From Azadirachta indica (lineage: Eukaryota; Streptophyta; Magnoliopsida; Sapindales; Meliaceae), in contig CM040443.1 of the NCBI GenBank assembly GCA_022749755.1, forward strand, positions 6,859,191 through 6,923,190: DNA of 64,000 nucleotides, given 5' to 3'. Of this stretch, positions 48,801 to 60,773 are shown piece by piece. The translations under genes and the position numbers were made by a program. The notes under the pieces are model-generated. The model was given only the letters and a program-made list of their open reading frames with translations, was not told the DNA's origin and did no database searches. Position 1 is the first letter of the stretch. Every line of letters begins with the position of its first letter.

Positions 48801-51466
48801 AAATTTTAAATAAGTTTATTTTATATCTTTCCATAAGTATCATAATTCAGACAAAAAAAGAAACAAGTCATTCAAATTCAGATATTCAAGTCTATTTAGA
48901 ATTCAAATTAATTAAGCATTCAATTTAATTAAAAAAAAAACACACAAACGTTGCCTTAGTTGAGAATACACTACAATTCACAAACAAATGGAGACAAAAA
49001 ATAAGCACAAGTATCAGTTAAAACCATCAAAAATTCAAGAACTTCAATAAAACTCACCAGTTTTTCACATAAACTAAGAATGGCCACTCGACTCAAAACA
49101 AAATTAACCACAATAGCATATCTCGAAAAGTAACATCGGCATACAAAATCACAAAACACAAGAGCAGAAGAGAAAATGACAAACTCAAAGTAATAATAAT
49201 CAACCAAGAAGCAAATACAGTGGGTTAACACATCCATATAAAGTGCAAGTCCTATCGTATGGTAACGTCATTACTGTCACAAATAAGCAGTGTCAAGAAC
49301 AGCATTATAGGCAAGCAGACAGGAAATGTCAGAAAATTAATAAAATTCTGTTAGGTCATGGTATGAAATCTTTCGTTCAGTGTATTATGCGGTCATTTGA
49401 GTCGCATTCTTTCAGCCACTCCAAGGGCGAAAATCTTGGCAAAATTGGTTCAACGCAATGTGAAAAATATCAAATTAACTTCTGGAACATTTAACTTACC
49501 AGGAACTGGATATAACCCTAGCCATGAATTTGGTGGCAACAAAGATGGAACATTTTCAAAAGGATGTGAAGAAGCTTTCCGCTCCAAAAGCTCACGGAAG
49601 GCTTCAAAATCAGAATGCATAAGGAAATAACATCAGATGCCAATAAAAAGATACCAGAAAACCTTCGAACGTTAATAAAACAAAGAACATGTCAACCATG
49701 TTCAGTTACCTTTCTTGAACTTGGAGCTAATCTTTTGCAAGAGCCCAATAAGGGTGGTTGCCTCAGAAGTGGCTTTACTTGGCCTAGGGTCAAGGACATT
49801 TCCTGTACTTGAATTGACATAAAAAGACTTCGTGGTTCCAGTTATACAATACTTGTTCGCCTCCAGTGTTACTACATCCAAATAAATCAAATCCCCAACA
49901 AGCCTGGAGACAACAAAATACTTTTCCTTATGATTCTAATACCCATTTGATGGCTCATTCATAAGGGGTAAAAAAAATTATATACGAGCTAAAAGGTTCC
50001 TACGAGTTTCAAAATCTACCTTCTATAGCTTGGAGGAGGGTTGAAGGATGAAAATACAATGCTCTCCAAACATTTGATTTCTTGTGTAGAGGATGATAGC
50101 AATTTACCGAGTGAGCCAGAAACATCCTCCATAAAACCCAGACCATCAAGCTCTGGAACCTCAGCCTTAACAGCATCTGAATTACAGTGAAATGCATTAT
50201 CGTTCTTGAGATGAATTGACATACAACAAAAATGAAATGAATTTTATTAATTGCAAAGTCAATATCCCATACCTCCTGAAGTTGAAACTTTGTTTTGTGC
50301 CATCTCATACTGTAAAGCAAGTGAGGTAGACAACGAGTCATGAAGTGTTGAGAGGGAAAGCAAATCCCTACTACGGTGAACATGAGCCCTGATTGATCTG
50401 TCATCATATAATGCTGCCAAAATGTATTCCATGTCAGAAACCACTAATAGATTGGAAACCACAAAAGCAAAGAAATATCAGCATACCAGCAACCATTTCC
50501 AAGGTGCAACCTCCAGTAGTAATGTCACCTACTTCACAGATTTCGTTGAAATCTTCAAGTTGATGAGATGAACCATCTTTTGTATGCAGTAATAAATCAT
50601 AACATGTAAAGTGACATGTCTCAGGAGCATCAAGAAGAAATTGCCGTATATCTATGACAGAATCTCCTGGGTTCAACTGCAAAGTTCAATTGAGTCAACA
50701 TGTGAGCAGAAAGTTCAAGAATACAGTGTACAACTAGATGACACAAACAATCCATACAACAGCTGGGATGGCACCAATCAAAAATAAACTTTAGGTTGCA
50801 TGCATTGTTCGTCACCACATAATAATTTCCAAAATGGGTATAAAATAAGATGTGATAGTTTCCTAAAAAGGTTTGTTCACCTGTAATTCAAGCTTGTCGC
50901 CACTCTGTGTTTTTACAGAGACAGGAAAGAGATGAAGGTCACCTGCAATCCGATAAAGAAATTAATACATAAGGTGCCTGTTAGAACACGGAAATTAATA
51001 TATAAGGTCCCCATTAGAACACGGAAGACAATGTCCATTAACCACATAAGAGGATAAAGACTTTACCTTGCTTTGTTTCATCAGCTGAATTTTCTGTTCC
51101 ACATTCCTTGACATCTGGCTGGCCAACAACAATTGATTCACTCACAGCTGGAACGCCATTGGCATCAGCTTCTTCTGACTCCACGTTAGTTTTGCTATCT
51201 TTCACAGGAGCATCCGATGCCACCACCTGGTCCAAAGAATTGGTAGTGGCGGCAGCAGAATTGGATGCCACCACCTGGTCCGAAGAATTGGTAATGGAGG
51301 TAGCAGAATTGGATGCCACCACCTGGTCCGAAGAATTGGTAATGGAGGTAGCAGAATTGGATGCCACCACCTGGTCCGAAGAATTGGTAGTGGCGGCAGC
51401 AGAATTGGAAAACCCAGCAGCATGTGAGCCTTTCCGGTGCCTCCCTCTGTTAGACTTCCCCGCCAT
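39804..51466 (-). CDS. FMT: Clustered mitochondria protein FRIENDLY (CLU family)
   Basis: Cytosolic protein that keeps mitochondria dispersed and takes part in mitochondrial association and mitophagy. 28 minus-strand exons: 51067-51466, 50881-50942, 50487-50676, 50273-50413, 50020-50176, 49710-49903, 49500-49601, 48317-48452, 48072-48200, 47277-47646, 47027-47131, 46702-46820, 46173-46281, 45912-46079, 45241-45375, 44812-44982, 44583-44669, 44038-44172, 43609-43764, 43182-43250, 42862-43020, 42426-42482, 42306-42346, 41803-41922, 41117-41426, 40922-41029, 40384-40455 and 39804-40238. They join in frame to about 1478 residues; the acceptor at 46079 could instead be 46076. The N-terminal ubiquitin-like CLU_N region has LNPGDSVIDIRQFLLDAPET; the CLU domain spans exons 7-13 (for example QRDWNEELQSCREFP, MRVTPRDANYTGPGSRF). 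TPR-like repeats lie in exons 22-26 (HPDTAH, HPDVAATFINVAMMYQDIGKMDTALRYL), and the tail is basic. Confidence 0.95.
41030..41116 (-). other. GC-AG intron in FRIENDLY
   Basis: The exon ending FKLSHQ is followed by GCACAT instead of GT, and the next exon starts after GTGCAG with HEKKTYD. The junction residues match the CLU family exactly, and no nearby GT keeps the frame, so a GC-AG intron of 87 bases is the simplest reading. Confidence 0.75.
51217..51408 (-). repeat. 48-bp coding minisatellite in the FRIENDLY N-terminus
   Basis: Four exact-length 48-bp units (starts 51217, 51265, 51313, 51361 on plus) encode the 16-residue repeat VVASNSATSITNSSDQ with few substitutions. It lies in the low-complexity leader before the conserved region, so copy number can vary without breaking the frame. 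Confidence 0.92.
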
Positions 51467-52401
51467 CTTTCAACTCTGTCCAAAAAGTAATGATAACATC
51501 ATAACAAAATTAAATTGTAAAACAACAAAAAACTCATAATTGTAAGCAACACATTCAACGATCCTAACCACACATATAACTTACTGCCAAGCTCAACAAA
51601 CACAAAACATGCTACATATATAAAATGAATTAAAGGATTCCATTATCATTCTCATAAATACCAAATTAATAAATATCAAACAGCTCGGTTCAACTCAACT
51701 CATAACACATAAGGAACATTGAAAAGAATGGCATAATTAACACATAAGCAAATTAATTGCGAAGCAAACTAAAACTATGTGAACAAAACGATTAACTGCA
51801 AAGCAATATAAAATTCTGTGAATAAAAAAAAAATTTAAGACAGATAATTGTAACAAAAATAGAGCGCAAAATCACGCACATTCTTTCGGCTGCTAAACGT
51901 AAACCAGGATAACGAACTACTTAAACGCTTCATGTTCAATCAACTAAACATAATTAAATATTTCAAAATTTTCATTTATTTCGTCTCCGACAATCTCTCA
52001 AGTAGCAAACAAAAAAAAAAATAAAGAAAGAAATATATATTACCAGTCGCAGGTAACGAGTCCTCAATGAAAGTACAGCAGCAGATATGGATTTTATTAA
52101 TTAAACAAAAATGATAAATAATAAATATGCAAATGTAAGGATAAAACGCGGGTGAGGGTTTAAGGAGGGGAGGAGGGAGGAGCAGAGAAACAGAGAGGAA
52201 GAGCGAGGGGTGTGTGTGAGGCGGCGAAATTTCGTCTAATATATCGTAAAAGAGTCGAAAGCTTATAATTACTTGGGCTCAGCGCGTCGGGTCGGGTTTC
52301 TTTCGCCTTAAGAGGATTGTTAGGGTTCAAATTCAATCACATTGGTCAATTTCAGATAGCGACAGCGAGCAATGGATAAATATCTAATAAATTACTAAAT
52401 G
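51467..52401. other. Upstream region of FRIENDLY
   Basis: Probable leader and promoter. A GA-rich tract lies at 52155-52210 and a TAGGGTTC telo-box-like motif near 52320. A leader intron is possible (CAG acceptor-like signals before the ATG) but not certain. No other gene was recognised. Confidence 0.4.
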
Positions 52402-52482
52402 GGGTAATAATATATGCGTCCCCATAATTTTTTACAAATAATGAAAGAGTATGTCAATTTGTATTAAACAGATCCCTAATTC
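52402..52482. repeat. Dispersed repeat, copy B
   Basis: GGTAATAATATATGCGTCCCCATA and, further on, TTTGTATTAAACAGATCCCT match copy A at 20907-21000. The two copies share order and spacing. Confidence 0.4.
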
Positions 52483-52696
52483 AGTAATTCTATTGAAATG
52501 ATTATAATGCCATTGGCGTTAAGTCTTTCAAATCAAATGTGACGTCGAAACTCCGTATTCAATCTAATCTGCTCTTATTTATGAAAAATTAAACAATTAG
52601 AGACCTAATTTTTTTTATCTTATTGTAAATTTAAATTATAAATATAATTTATTTTCACTTATCCGTTAGTAAATGGTGTAATATAATAGATAGTTA

Positions 52697-52899
52697 TGAT
52701 ATAACATAAAATTAACACTTATATTTTTCAAAGAGTTTTACTCTTTTTCTTACTACAATCTCCCTGTAATTCTCTCCTTATTTAATTGATTCAGCTTTTC
52801 ATAATTATACCCTACATCAGTGAGATTGCCTTGTCATTCTTTGTATATATATTGTAATCACTTCTATTAATAAAATATACCATTTAATAAATCCTTTTA
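52697..52899 (+). repeat. 5' LTR of the copia element
   Basis: It starts TGATATAACATAAAATT and ends just before the primer-binding site. The TATATATA and AATAAAA motifs near 52845-52880 may be the promoter and polyadenylation signals. The right boundary is set by the primer-binding site and comparison with the 3' copy, as no CA end is preserved. Confidence 0.85.
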
Positions 52900-52983
52900 T
52901 GGTATTAGAGCTATCTCTATCCTTGAATAGAGTTCGATTCTTCTGCATACCCTAGTCGCATTATCTTCTCTCTTACAATAACA

Positions 52984-55900
52984 ATGGAGAACTCTCAAGC
53001 ATCTGTAACAACACCAATGGTTTCAACAGTAATCTCTAGAGAGCCAACACTTGTCTCAACACCTACGAACATTATGGCTGAAGGTACTCCCCTTTCAGCT
53101 AATGGAAATCTAATATCTCTTAATGCCTCATCTCAGACTCCATTTAAGTTTTCAAAGAATGGTGGAAACTATGCATCATAGAAGTCTTAAATGATCAATC
53201 TTTTCTTTGGTTATGGACCCTTCAGTTTTGTTGATGGAACTTATCCATGCCCTATGTAAACCGACCCTGGATATCTTTTCTAGACTCGTCAGGATCATCT
53301 TGTGCTTTTTGGCATTCAAGCCACAATTAGCAACACAATCAGTCCAACGATAAACAACTGTGCCACCTCTGTAGATGCCTAGAACAAATTGGAAAAGAGC
53401 TTTGCTAATCATTCCAATACCCAAATGCTTTCTATTATGTCTTCTCTTATGTTTAACAAGAAGGAAGGAAAAACGGTGGCTGCCTGTATGAGCAAGGTGA
53501 AAAGTCTTCTTGATGATCTAGCTCTCATTGAGCATCCTTTAAATGATGCTCAAATCATGTCCCACACTTTGAATGGATTACGCGATGAGTTTAAAGAATT
53601 GACAACAGCTATTCGTGTTCGTGATACTCTTATCTCTTTTGAATATCTCTATGATAAATTGTTTGATAAGGAATTGATTAGCAATAATGAAAAGCCAAAG
53701 AAAGAAGAAGTAGAGGTTACTGCATAGCTAACTCAAAAGCAGCTCAACTATAAAGGTTGTGGTAGTCGAGGAGGACAATGTGGTGGCTACAACAATACCC
53801 CATTCAGCTCAGATAATAATTCTAATGGATAAAACTCCCAACCTAATCACTTCCAAACCAACTGACAGCAACCTCCTTATGGATGAGGTATGAGTTATTC
53901 AAAATTTCAAGCATATGCATTTGTTTGGAATCCAAATCTTTATCAGGGAAACTAAGTTCAACATTGTATTGTTTGTCAAGTATATGATAAACTGGAACAT
54001 AGTGTAAAGACTTGCCGTTCTTGCAGACAAACCATCTTCCCAATCTTCTTGGCCTAAGCAAATCTTGCTAAAGAAGAGTTAAGTCACTGGAATAATAATT
54101 GGGTCCTTAATTCAGGTGTTATACATCATATTACCACTGACCTCCAAAATCTCTCCATGCACTCAGATTATGTTGGAAACAAAGATGTTATAATCGGTAA
54201 TGGTAATGGAATCTTTATCTCTCATGTTGGTTCGTCCTCAATCAAGTCACCTATTACCTCTTTTACATTAGATAATGTTTTGTGTGCACCATTAGTTAAA
54301 AGAAATCTTATATCTATATCCTAATTTTGCAAACAAAATAATACTTCCATTGAATTTTTTCTTAACTATTATCTTGTGAAGGAATTGAATACAGGGGCAT
54401 CCTTGGTGAAAGGCTGGAGTAGACATAACTTATATGAGTGGTCACTTACAGTCACAAGCATCAAACTGTCTACCTTCACTCATTCTGCTTCAGTTGCTAT
54501 CTCATCTCAACTATGGCATCAACATCTTGGTCACCTATCTTCTTTAATTCAAAAGAAAATTCTATCTAGTAATAAAATTCTTGTTTTAGATTATACTTGT
54601 CTTTGTAACAAAAGTCATAAACTATCTTTCACAAATTCCTTCATTAAATATGATAAACCATTTCAAGTTGTTTATTCAGATGTTTACTTCTGTGAACTCC
54701 TTTGAAAGTTTTTGTTATTATGTTATCTTTATTGATTATTTCACAAAGTATACTTGGCTATATCCATTGAAGTTGAAATATGATGTGTTCAATGTTTTTG
54801 TGAAATTTAGCAAACTCATTGAAAATTATTTTCATACGCAAATCACAACCGCATACATAAATGGTGGTGGCGAGTACAAAGTTTCTTCTCACTTTTTAGC
54901 CTAACAAGGAATCCAGCACCCTACTTCTCCACCATGTATACCTAAACATGTTGGCTTTGCCGAATGTAAACATCGCCATGTTGTTAAAACTGGCTTAACA
55001 CTCCTTCATAATGCTGCACTCCCCCTTTGCTTCTGGTCATATGCCTTCTAAAGCACCATTTATCTCATTAATCATATGCCTACACTTGTTCTCCACTATG
55101 ATACACCCTATCATAAACTATTTGGCCATAAACCCAAATACATGTCCTTTCACGTTTTTGGTTGTCTATGTTACCCTTAGCTTCGACCGTATAATATTCA
55201 CAAACTCAAACCTCGCTTCTGACCATGTGTGTATCTTGGTTTTTCCCTTCCTCATCATTCTTTTCTTTACTTTGATATTAATTCAAATCGTCTCTTTGTT
55301 TCTAGGCATGTTGTCTTTTTTTAGAAAATCTTTCCTTACAAAACCAAACCGTATACTGATGTATGTCTCTCTAACCAAACTTTCTCCAAGTTTCTATCTA
55401 TTTTTACAAGCAAAAACTTGGACAAACATATAGCACCCATCAATGATTCCTTTGACTCTATTCTCTGTAATTCCTTTACCCCTCAATCACTTTTTATAAT
55501 TTCTCCTTCCTATCCATCTACCATTTCATAAGTTGTCTGTACTTCATCTTCTCCGAATGTTGTTCCTCGACATTCTCCAACGCAAATAAAAAATCCTTTA
55601 CTTTCATCTTCTACAGATCTTTGTATGGTGGCATTACCCACTCCAGGCCACAACATTACCCATTCTATCTCTGTTATCCCACACTTGTCCGCCGCGACTT
55701 CACCTACTTCACGTCGCAACACAACGCTTACGAGCCAACCTAATGAAAATGACCCTTCTCCTCTAATCCAATCCTCACATATGGTTATCCGTGCCCAAAA
55801 CAACATCTATAAACCCAAAAAACTCTTTTCCCTTCATACTTCCTCCTCATTTTCCCAATTAGAACCAACATCATTTACTCAAGCCAACAAACACTCTCAT

Positions 55901-57340
55901 TAGCGCAATGCGATGAGAGATGAATTCTTTACTTTCCAATACAACCATACTTCGTCTCTTTTACCTCTTTCCCCCATACAAAATATTGTCAGATATAAAT
56001 GGGTCTATAAGATTAAGTGGAATTCAGATGGTTTTATTGCTCGTTATAAGGTTCGACTTGTGGCCAAAGGGTTTCATCAACGACACAATATTGATTTCAT
56101 TGAAACATTTAGCCCAGTTGTCAAATCATCCACTATTCACCTTGTTTTTACTATTGTTGCGACTCATGGTTAGGTTTTGAATTAATTGGAAGTTAATAAC
56201 ACCTTTTTGCAAGGCACTCTCTTTGATTATGTTTTTATGCAGCAACCTCAAGGCTTTGTTGACTCTCAGTATCCTTTTCATGTTTGCAAATAACACAAAG
56301 CCATCTATGGACTTTGTTAGGGTCCATGGGCATTATACAATGAGCTTCACTCTTTTCTTCTTAAGTACGGGCTTTATTAATTATAAAATGAGGACTCATA
56401 TTATGTACTTACTTGTATATATAGATAATATCTTTCTTACTGGCAGTCATCCTTCATTGCTCCGTACCTTCACTACTCAACTTTTCAACCGATTCTCTCT
56501 CAAAGACCTTAGTAAGCTCAACTACTTCTTAGAAGTTGAAACCACTCGGACTTCCACTAAATTGTTCTTATCACAGTAGAAGTATATTTTTTATCTCTTT
56601 TAGTAAACTAATATGCATGAAGCACAGGAAGTCAATACACCATTGTCTCCCTCTGAAACACTAAAGCTTGATGATGGTTCCCCCAATCATGATCCAACTG
56701 AGTATCGTCAATTGCTTGGCTATCTACAATATCTCTCTTTGACCCGGCCAGATGTCAGCTTTGCTGTAAATAAATTGGCTCAATTCATGCATCGCCCGAC
56801 CTCTACATTTTGGCTTACTATTAAACATGTTCTTCAATATCTACATGGCACTTCCCATACGGTGTTTTCATCTCAGTTAATTCTCTCTTGTGCTTCATGC
56901 CTTTGCAGATGTCAATTAGGCTGGTGATGCTGATACTCGTCATTCTACATCTACTTATATTGTATTTCTTAGCTCTAATCCCGTTAGTAGAAGCTCTAAG
57001 AAATAATCTACCATTGCTCACTCTTCCCCTGAGGCCGAGTACTAAGCCATTGATGCAGCCATTGCTAAAGTGAATTGGCTGACTAACTTAATTCGTGAAC
57101 TTGTTATCCAGCTTCTAGCTTCTCCAACAATCTACTGTGACAACATTAGAGCCACTTACTTATGCTCCAATCTTGTTTTCCATTCACGTATGAAGTACAT
57201 CGCCATTGGCTTTCATTTTGTGCGTGATCAAGTGTCTTGTAACTTACATTGCATTTCCCATATTCACACAACAGACCAACTTGCTAATTCTCTTACTAAG
57301 CCACTAACTCGAAAGCTATTTGTTCTTTATCAATCCAAGC
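52984..57340 (+). pseudogene. copia gag-pol remnant
   Basis: A gag UBN2-like part lies at 53389-53727, a zinc-knuckle remnant near 53970-54020, a protease region near 54110-54320, GAG-pre-integrase at about 54500-54640 and the integrase core from about 54690. Reverse transcriptase starts near 55990 (WVYKIKWNSDG), with its catalytic box near 56410, and RNase H lies at about 57060-57340. Stops and frame changes separate nearly every part. The protease box reads LNSG in place of LDSG, and the polymerase box reads YIDN in place of YVDD, so catalytic Asp residues are lost. The element cannot be autonomous. Confidence 0.9.
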
Positions 57341-57377
57341 TCAGTGTCCTTCTAAGACCCTTGTGCTTGCGGGGGCA

Positions 57378-57578
57378 TGATAAAGCACAAAATTAGCACT
57401 TATATTTTTAAAGAGTTTTACTCTTTTCCTTACTACAATCTCCCTATAATTATCTCCTTATTTAGTTGATTCGACTTTCCATAATTATAGCCTATATCAG
57501 TGGGATTGCTTTGTCACTCTCTGTATATATATTGTAATCACTTCTGTTAATAAAATATACCATTCAATAAACCATTTA
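57378..57578 (+). repeat. 3' LTR of the copia element
   Basis: It starts TGATAAAGCACAAAATT right after the polypurine tract and parallels the 5' LTR over its length. The end is placed by alignment with the 5' copy. Confidence 0.85.
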
Positions 57579-57597
57579 TGTTATTGTAATTAAGAGT

Positions 57598-58098
57598 TAA
57601 GGTTGGCATCTGCAAGAGAATGGGGAGGTTTTTTCCGTTCCCATCCATTTTCATTTTTACTCCCATTTCTCACTTCATTTTTTAATAAATTTAATAAAGT
57701 GAAAATAGAAAATTCTCATCTCCTCTTATTTTCTTATTTATTTATATTAAATATTAATTAAAAATATCATTAACATATCATAACATTATTTAAATATAAT
57801 AACTATATTAAAAATACAAATTTGACTATTTAATAAAATAAAATATTATAAATTGTAAAAGTTAGAATAATTGAATATTGTCTACACATATATTTTATTT
57901 TAAAAATAACTTATTTATATAAATATATATATACATATAAGGGGAATCGGCAAATGTGAGTTGAGAGTATTATATTGTTTCCCACCCCATTAATATCATG
58001 GGATTAATCTTTTCTCATTCCCCACAACATCATTCTAAATTTATCCAATTTGGGGTGGATTCCTATGACCTTTACCACGAGTAATTTTGTCATCTCTA
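57598..58098. mobile_element. Degenerate hAT-type MITE, about 500 bp
   Basis: The left end TAAGGTTGGCATCTGC runs into a G-rich then CCCATCC-type tract; the reverse complement of the right end is TAGAGATGACAAAATTACTC, again followed by a G/C-rich subterminal part (CCACCCCAAATTGG). This layout is that of non-autonomous plant hAT elements. Flanks TTAAGAGT and TTAAAGTT are similar but need one indel. It has no coding capacity and begins about 20 bases after the copia element. Confidence 0.5.
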
Positions 58099-58513
58099 AT
58101 TAAAGTTATATATAAATTATAAATTTAATTTATTAAATTATAAAATAACGAGTAATAGTATTAAATATTGCTTCTTAATCTCTAATATGTTGTATAAATG
58201 AATGAATTCTACACAATGAATAGTTCAATTAAAATTAAAAGATTGCCGATCCATTAAGAATTTGAGATCTATTTAAGTTAATTATTAAGTAATTTTATAA
58301 AAAAAATTATAATATGATCTATTTATTTCTTAAAGTAATTTTCATAAGTGAAAATAATTTACAAGTTCCTAAAATTTTGTCTATTAATTGACTAGTTTTA
58401 ATAATTTTAAAATATTTATTAAGGCCCCAATTTACTAACAAATAACAATTATATTCTTATTTAATAGCAGTTAGCTGAGAAAATTATTTTTAAACTTCTA
58501 ACAAAAAATAAAC

Positions 58514-58544
<31 letters not shown>

Positions 58545-59161
58545 TATATTGAGAATAATGAGTATTGTTTTATAATTTATTAAGAATTCAACATTAATTA
58601 TGTACTAGAAAATAAACAAAATAAACATAAATAAATAATAATTTATAAAAATAAAACATATTATAATACAATAGCTCATGATTATACCTAATTTAAATAT
58701 GAAATAAATTTATAATATAGCTAAAATATATTATTTATAAAATAAATAAACTTAAAATATATCAGTAAATATAATATTATCATTCATTTGATTTAATGTA
58801 TTTTAGATAAATATATTGTGTATTGTCAAATTTTAAAGATTTAATAGTTATTTTGTTAAATAATTATTGTAATAGAGGTATAACTATCAATTTTAATATG
58901 AAGTGTGTAAAAAGATACAGATAAAAAGAAAGTTTGTGAAATTCACAGAGATCTCATTGTTACAATATTTTCATTTAATAGGCTGTGTGTTAATCGTTAC
59001 TAAATTATTAAATGACTAAAATAACATAAACAACACTTATTAAGAAAATCATAATTATATTTTTTTTATACTTATTCAATTTTTTCTTTTAAACTATTGA
59101 CCTATTAGTCCAAATATAGCAAGAAAAAAAAAATAAATTTTTTATTTTGATTTTTTTATTC

Positions 59162-59198
<37 letters not shown>

Positions 59199-59400
59199 GA
59201 TGATGTATTGAGGTATAACATTAGCTTAATAATAATTATAAATATTAAATTTTTATTAAAAAGTACTAATAATAATGTTTCTTATTTTATTATTTTATAA
59301 AAATTTTAAAATATAAATATTAATAATAATCTAATAAAAGTATTAGTCAATATCTCAAATTTATATGTTTTTTTAATTTGGTTTTTATACAATTTTTAAA
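58099..59400. other. AT-rich intergenic
   Basis: Very AT-rich sequence with (AAT)n at about 58515-58540 and (TTA)n at about 59160-59197. No genes are visible. It ends with the octamer TTTTTAAA (59393-59400), the probable target duplication of the next element. Confidence 0.6.
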
Positions 59401-60773
59401 GAGAGAATGACAATGGGATACCTATTTTTGAAAATAAATGTCAAATAGATACTTAAGTCGAAAATATTTGTCAATAACATCCTTTTATTAGAATTTTTTT
59501 CATCTCTGTTATAATAAAAAAGGATATAATAATTATTTTAATTTAAAATTAAAATTTAAAAATAAAAAAAATTGTAATTACTTGTTTACATTTGAGCGTA
59601 AAATAGTGATTTTGATTTAAAAATAAATATAAAAAATAAATTTATTTAATAAAAATAATTATACAATAAAAGAACAAAAAAAACCTAAACTTAATCTTTC
59701 CTTTTCTTCGTGCAGCCGCCGCCCCTACTTTTTCTCCTTCTTCTTCGTCTTCTTCTTCGTCTTATTGTTTTTTCTTTTTCTTATTTCCATCTTTTTCTTT
59801 CTTCTTCTTCCATTGTTTCTTCTTCTTATTTCCATCTTCTTCTTTCCTTTTTCTTTCTCTTCTGGTCTTTTTCTTTTTTATTCTTCTCTCTCTTTTGGTC
59901 TTCATCTTCTTTCTTTACCAAATTGATGGATTTGGGATTAAATTAGGGTATTGTGTAAATTGTAAGAATTATGGAATGGAATTGGTGTAGGATTCAAAGT
60001 AGGTTTTGGATGGATTAAAGTAGTGTTCGAAGAATGAAGTTTCTTTGATTGATAATTTAGTTGATAGATTAAAATTGAATGATAATGTGGTTGATGGTTT
60101 AAAATTGATGGATAATTTGGTTGATAGGTTAAAAATTAATTGATAATTTGGTTTATTAATTGTTTATATTAAGGCATTAATTAGGGATTTTGGTAATTAG
60201 GGATTTTTAATAATCACAGATTTGGACTTATTAATTGTTTAGTGGTTTGAATTTGTTGTTGCTATGTTTTTATTTCTCTGCCTTCACCTTGTTCAATGGT
60301 TCAAGGCTATTTCTAGCTTTGTTTGCCAAATGTTGGTTTGTTGGAGCTGCATTTCTATTGCTGACAATTTTGCTACTACTGTTTTACTGCTTTCTAGTTC
60401 TTATTTCTTGGCTTTTGGCAGATTATTTCCTTACGATTTTAATTTTTCTTCTTTCTCGCTTATATTTATGCTACCACTTTTTTTTAATTTATCAAATTCA
60501 TCTATAATGCTTGGCTCTTAGAGGTTTAATTAACACATACATATATATATTATAATTTATTTGTTAAAAAGTTGTGATTTAGGTATATTTATGTAATTTT
60601 ATTTTTTAATATAAGTCAGTAGGATAATTATATCGTTGTAATAGTTAAAAGTGGTCAAACTACAATAGAGATGAAATATTCTAATAAAAGAGATTCTATT
60701 GACAAATATCTTTGACTTAAATATTTATTTTACATTTATTTTTAAAAACGGATTTCTTATTGTCGTTTTCCTG
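59401..60773. mobile_element. Long-TIR DNA transposon, non-autonomous, 1.37 kb
   Basis: About 110 bases at the left end (from GAGAATGACAATGGG) match the reverse complement of the right end (CAGGAAAACGACAATAAG); shared blocks include AAAATAAATGT, ACTTAAGTC/ATTTAAGTC, ATATTTGTCAATA, CTTTTATTAGAAT and TTCATCTCT. The octamer TTTTTAAA flanks both sides (59393-59400 and 60774-60781). Long TIRs suggest a Mutator-like element, whose duplications are usually 9 bp; an 8-bp copy would suit hAT, so the superfamily is left open. The interior has a GC-richer, CTTCTT-rich stretch at about 59714-59930 that may be captured plant DNA. No transposase was found. Confidence 0.82.

Larger units (their letters stand above)
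52697..57578 (+). mobile_element. Ty1/copia LTR retrotransposon, degenerate, about 4.9 kb
   Basis: Two direct repeats of about 200 bp (52697-52899 and 57378-57578) start with TGATA and share long blocks such as GAGTTTTACTCTTTT and TATATATTGTAATCACTTCT. About twenty differences are visible between them, so the insertion is old. A primer-binding site TGGTATTAGAGC (52900-52911) follows the left LTR directly, one base from the usual initiator-Met tRNA complement. A purine-rich GCGGGGGCA precedes the right LTR. Flanking pentamers AGTTA and TGTTA differ at one base and may be the target duplication. Domain order (gag, protease, integrase, reverse transcriptase, RNase H) fits Ty1/copia. Confidence 0.92.

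Noticed and set aside
51108..51539. Plus-strand 143-residue repetitive frame opposite FRIENDLY exon 1
   Set aside because: Antisense reading of the 48-bp coding minisatellite; the sense strand matches the CLU family leader and continues into conserved exons.
59710..59946. Leu/Ser/Phe-rich 78-residue open frame in the long-TIR element
   Set aside because: The composition comes from a CTTCTT-type pyrimidine tract, with no family features.
60235..60521. Two overlapping hydrophobic open frames, possibly membrane proteins
   Set aside because: T-rich DNA readily encodes Phe/Leu-rich frames; two frames are open over the same stretch and neither shows a conserved motif.
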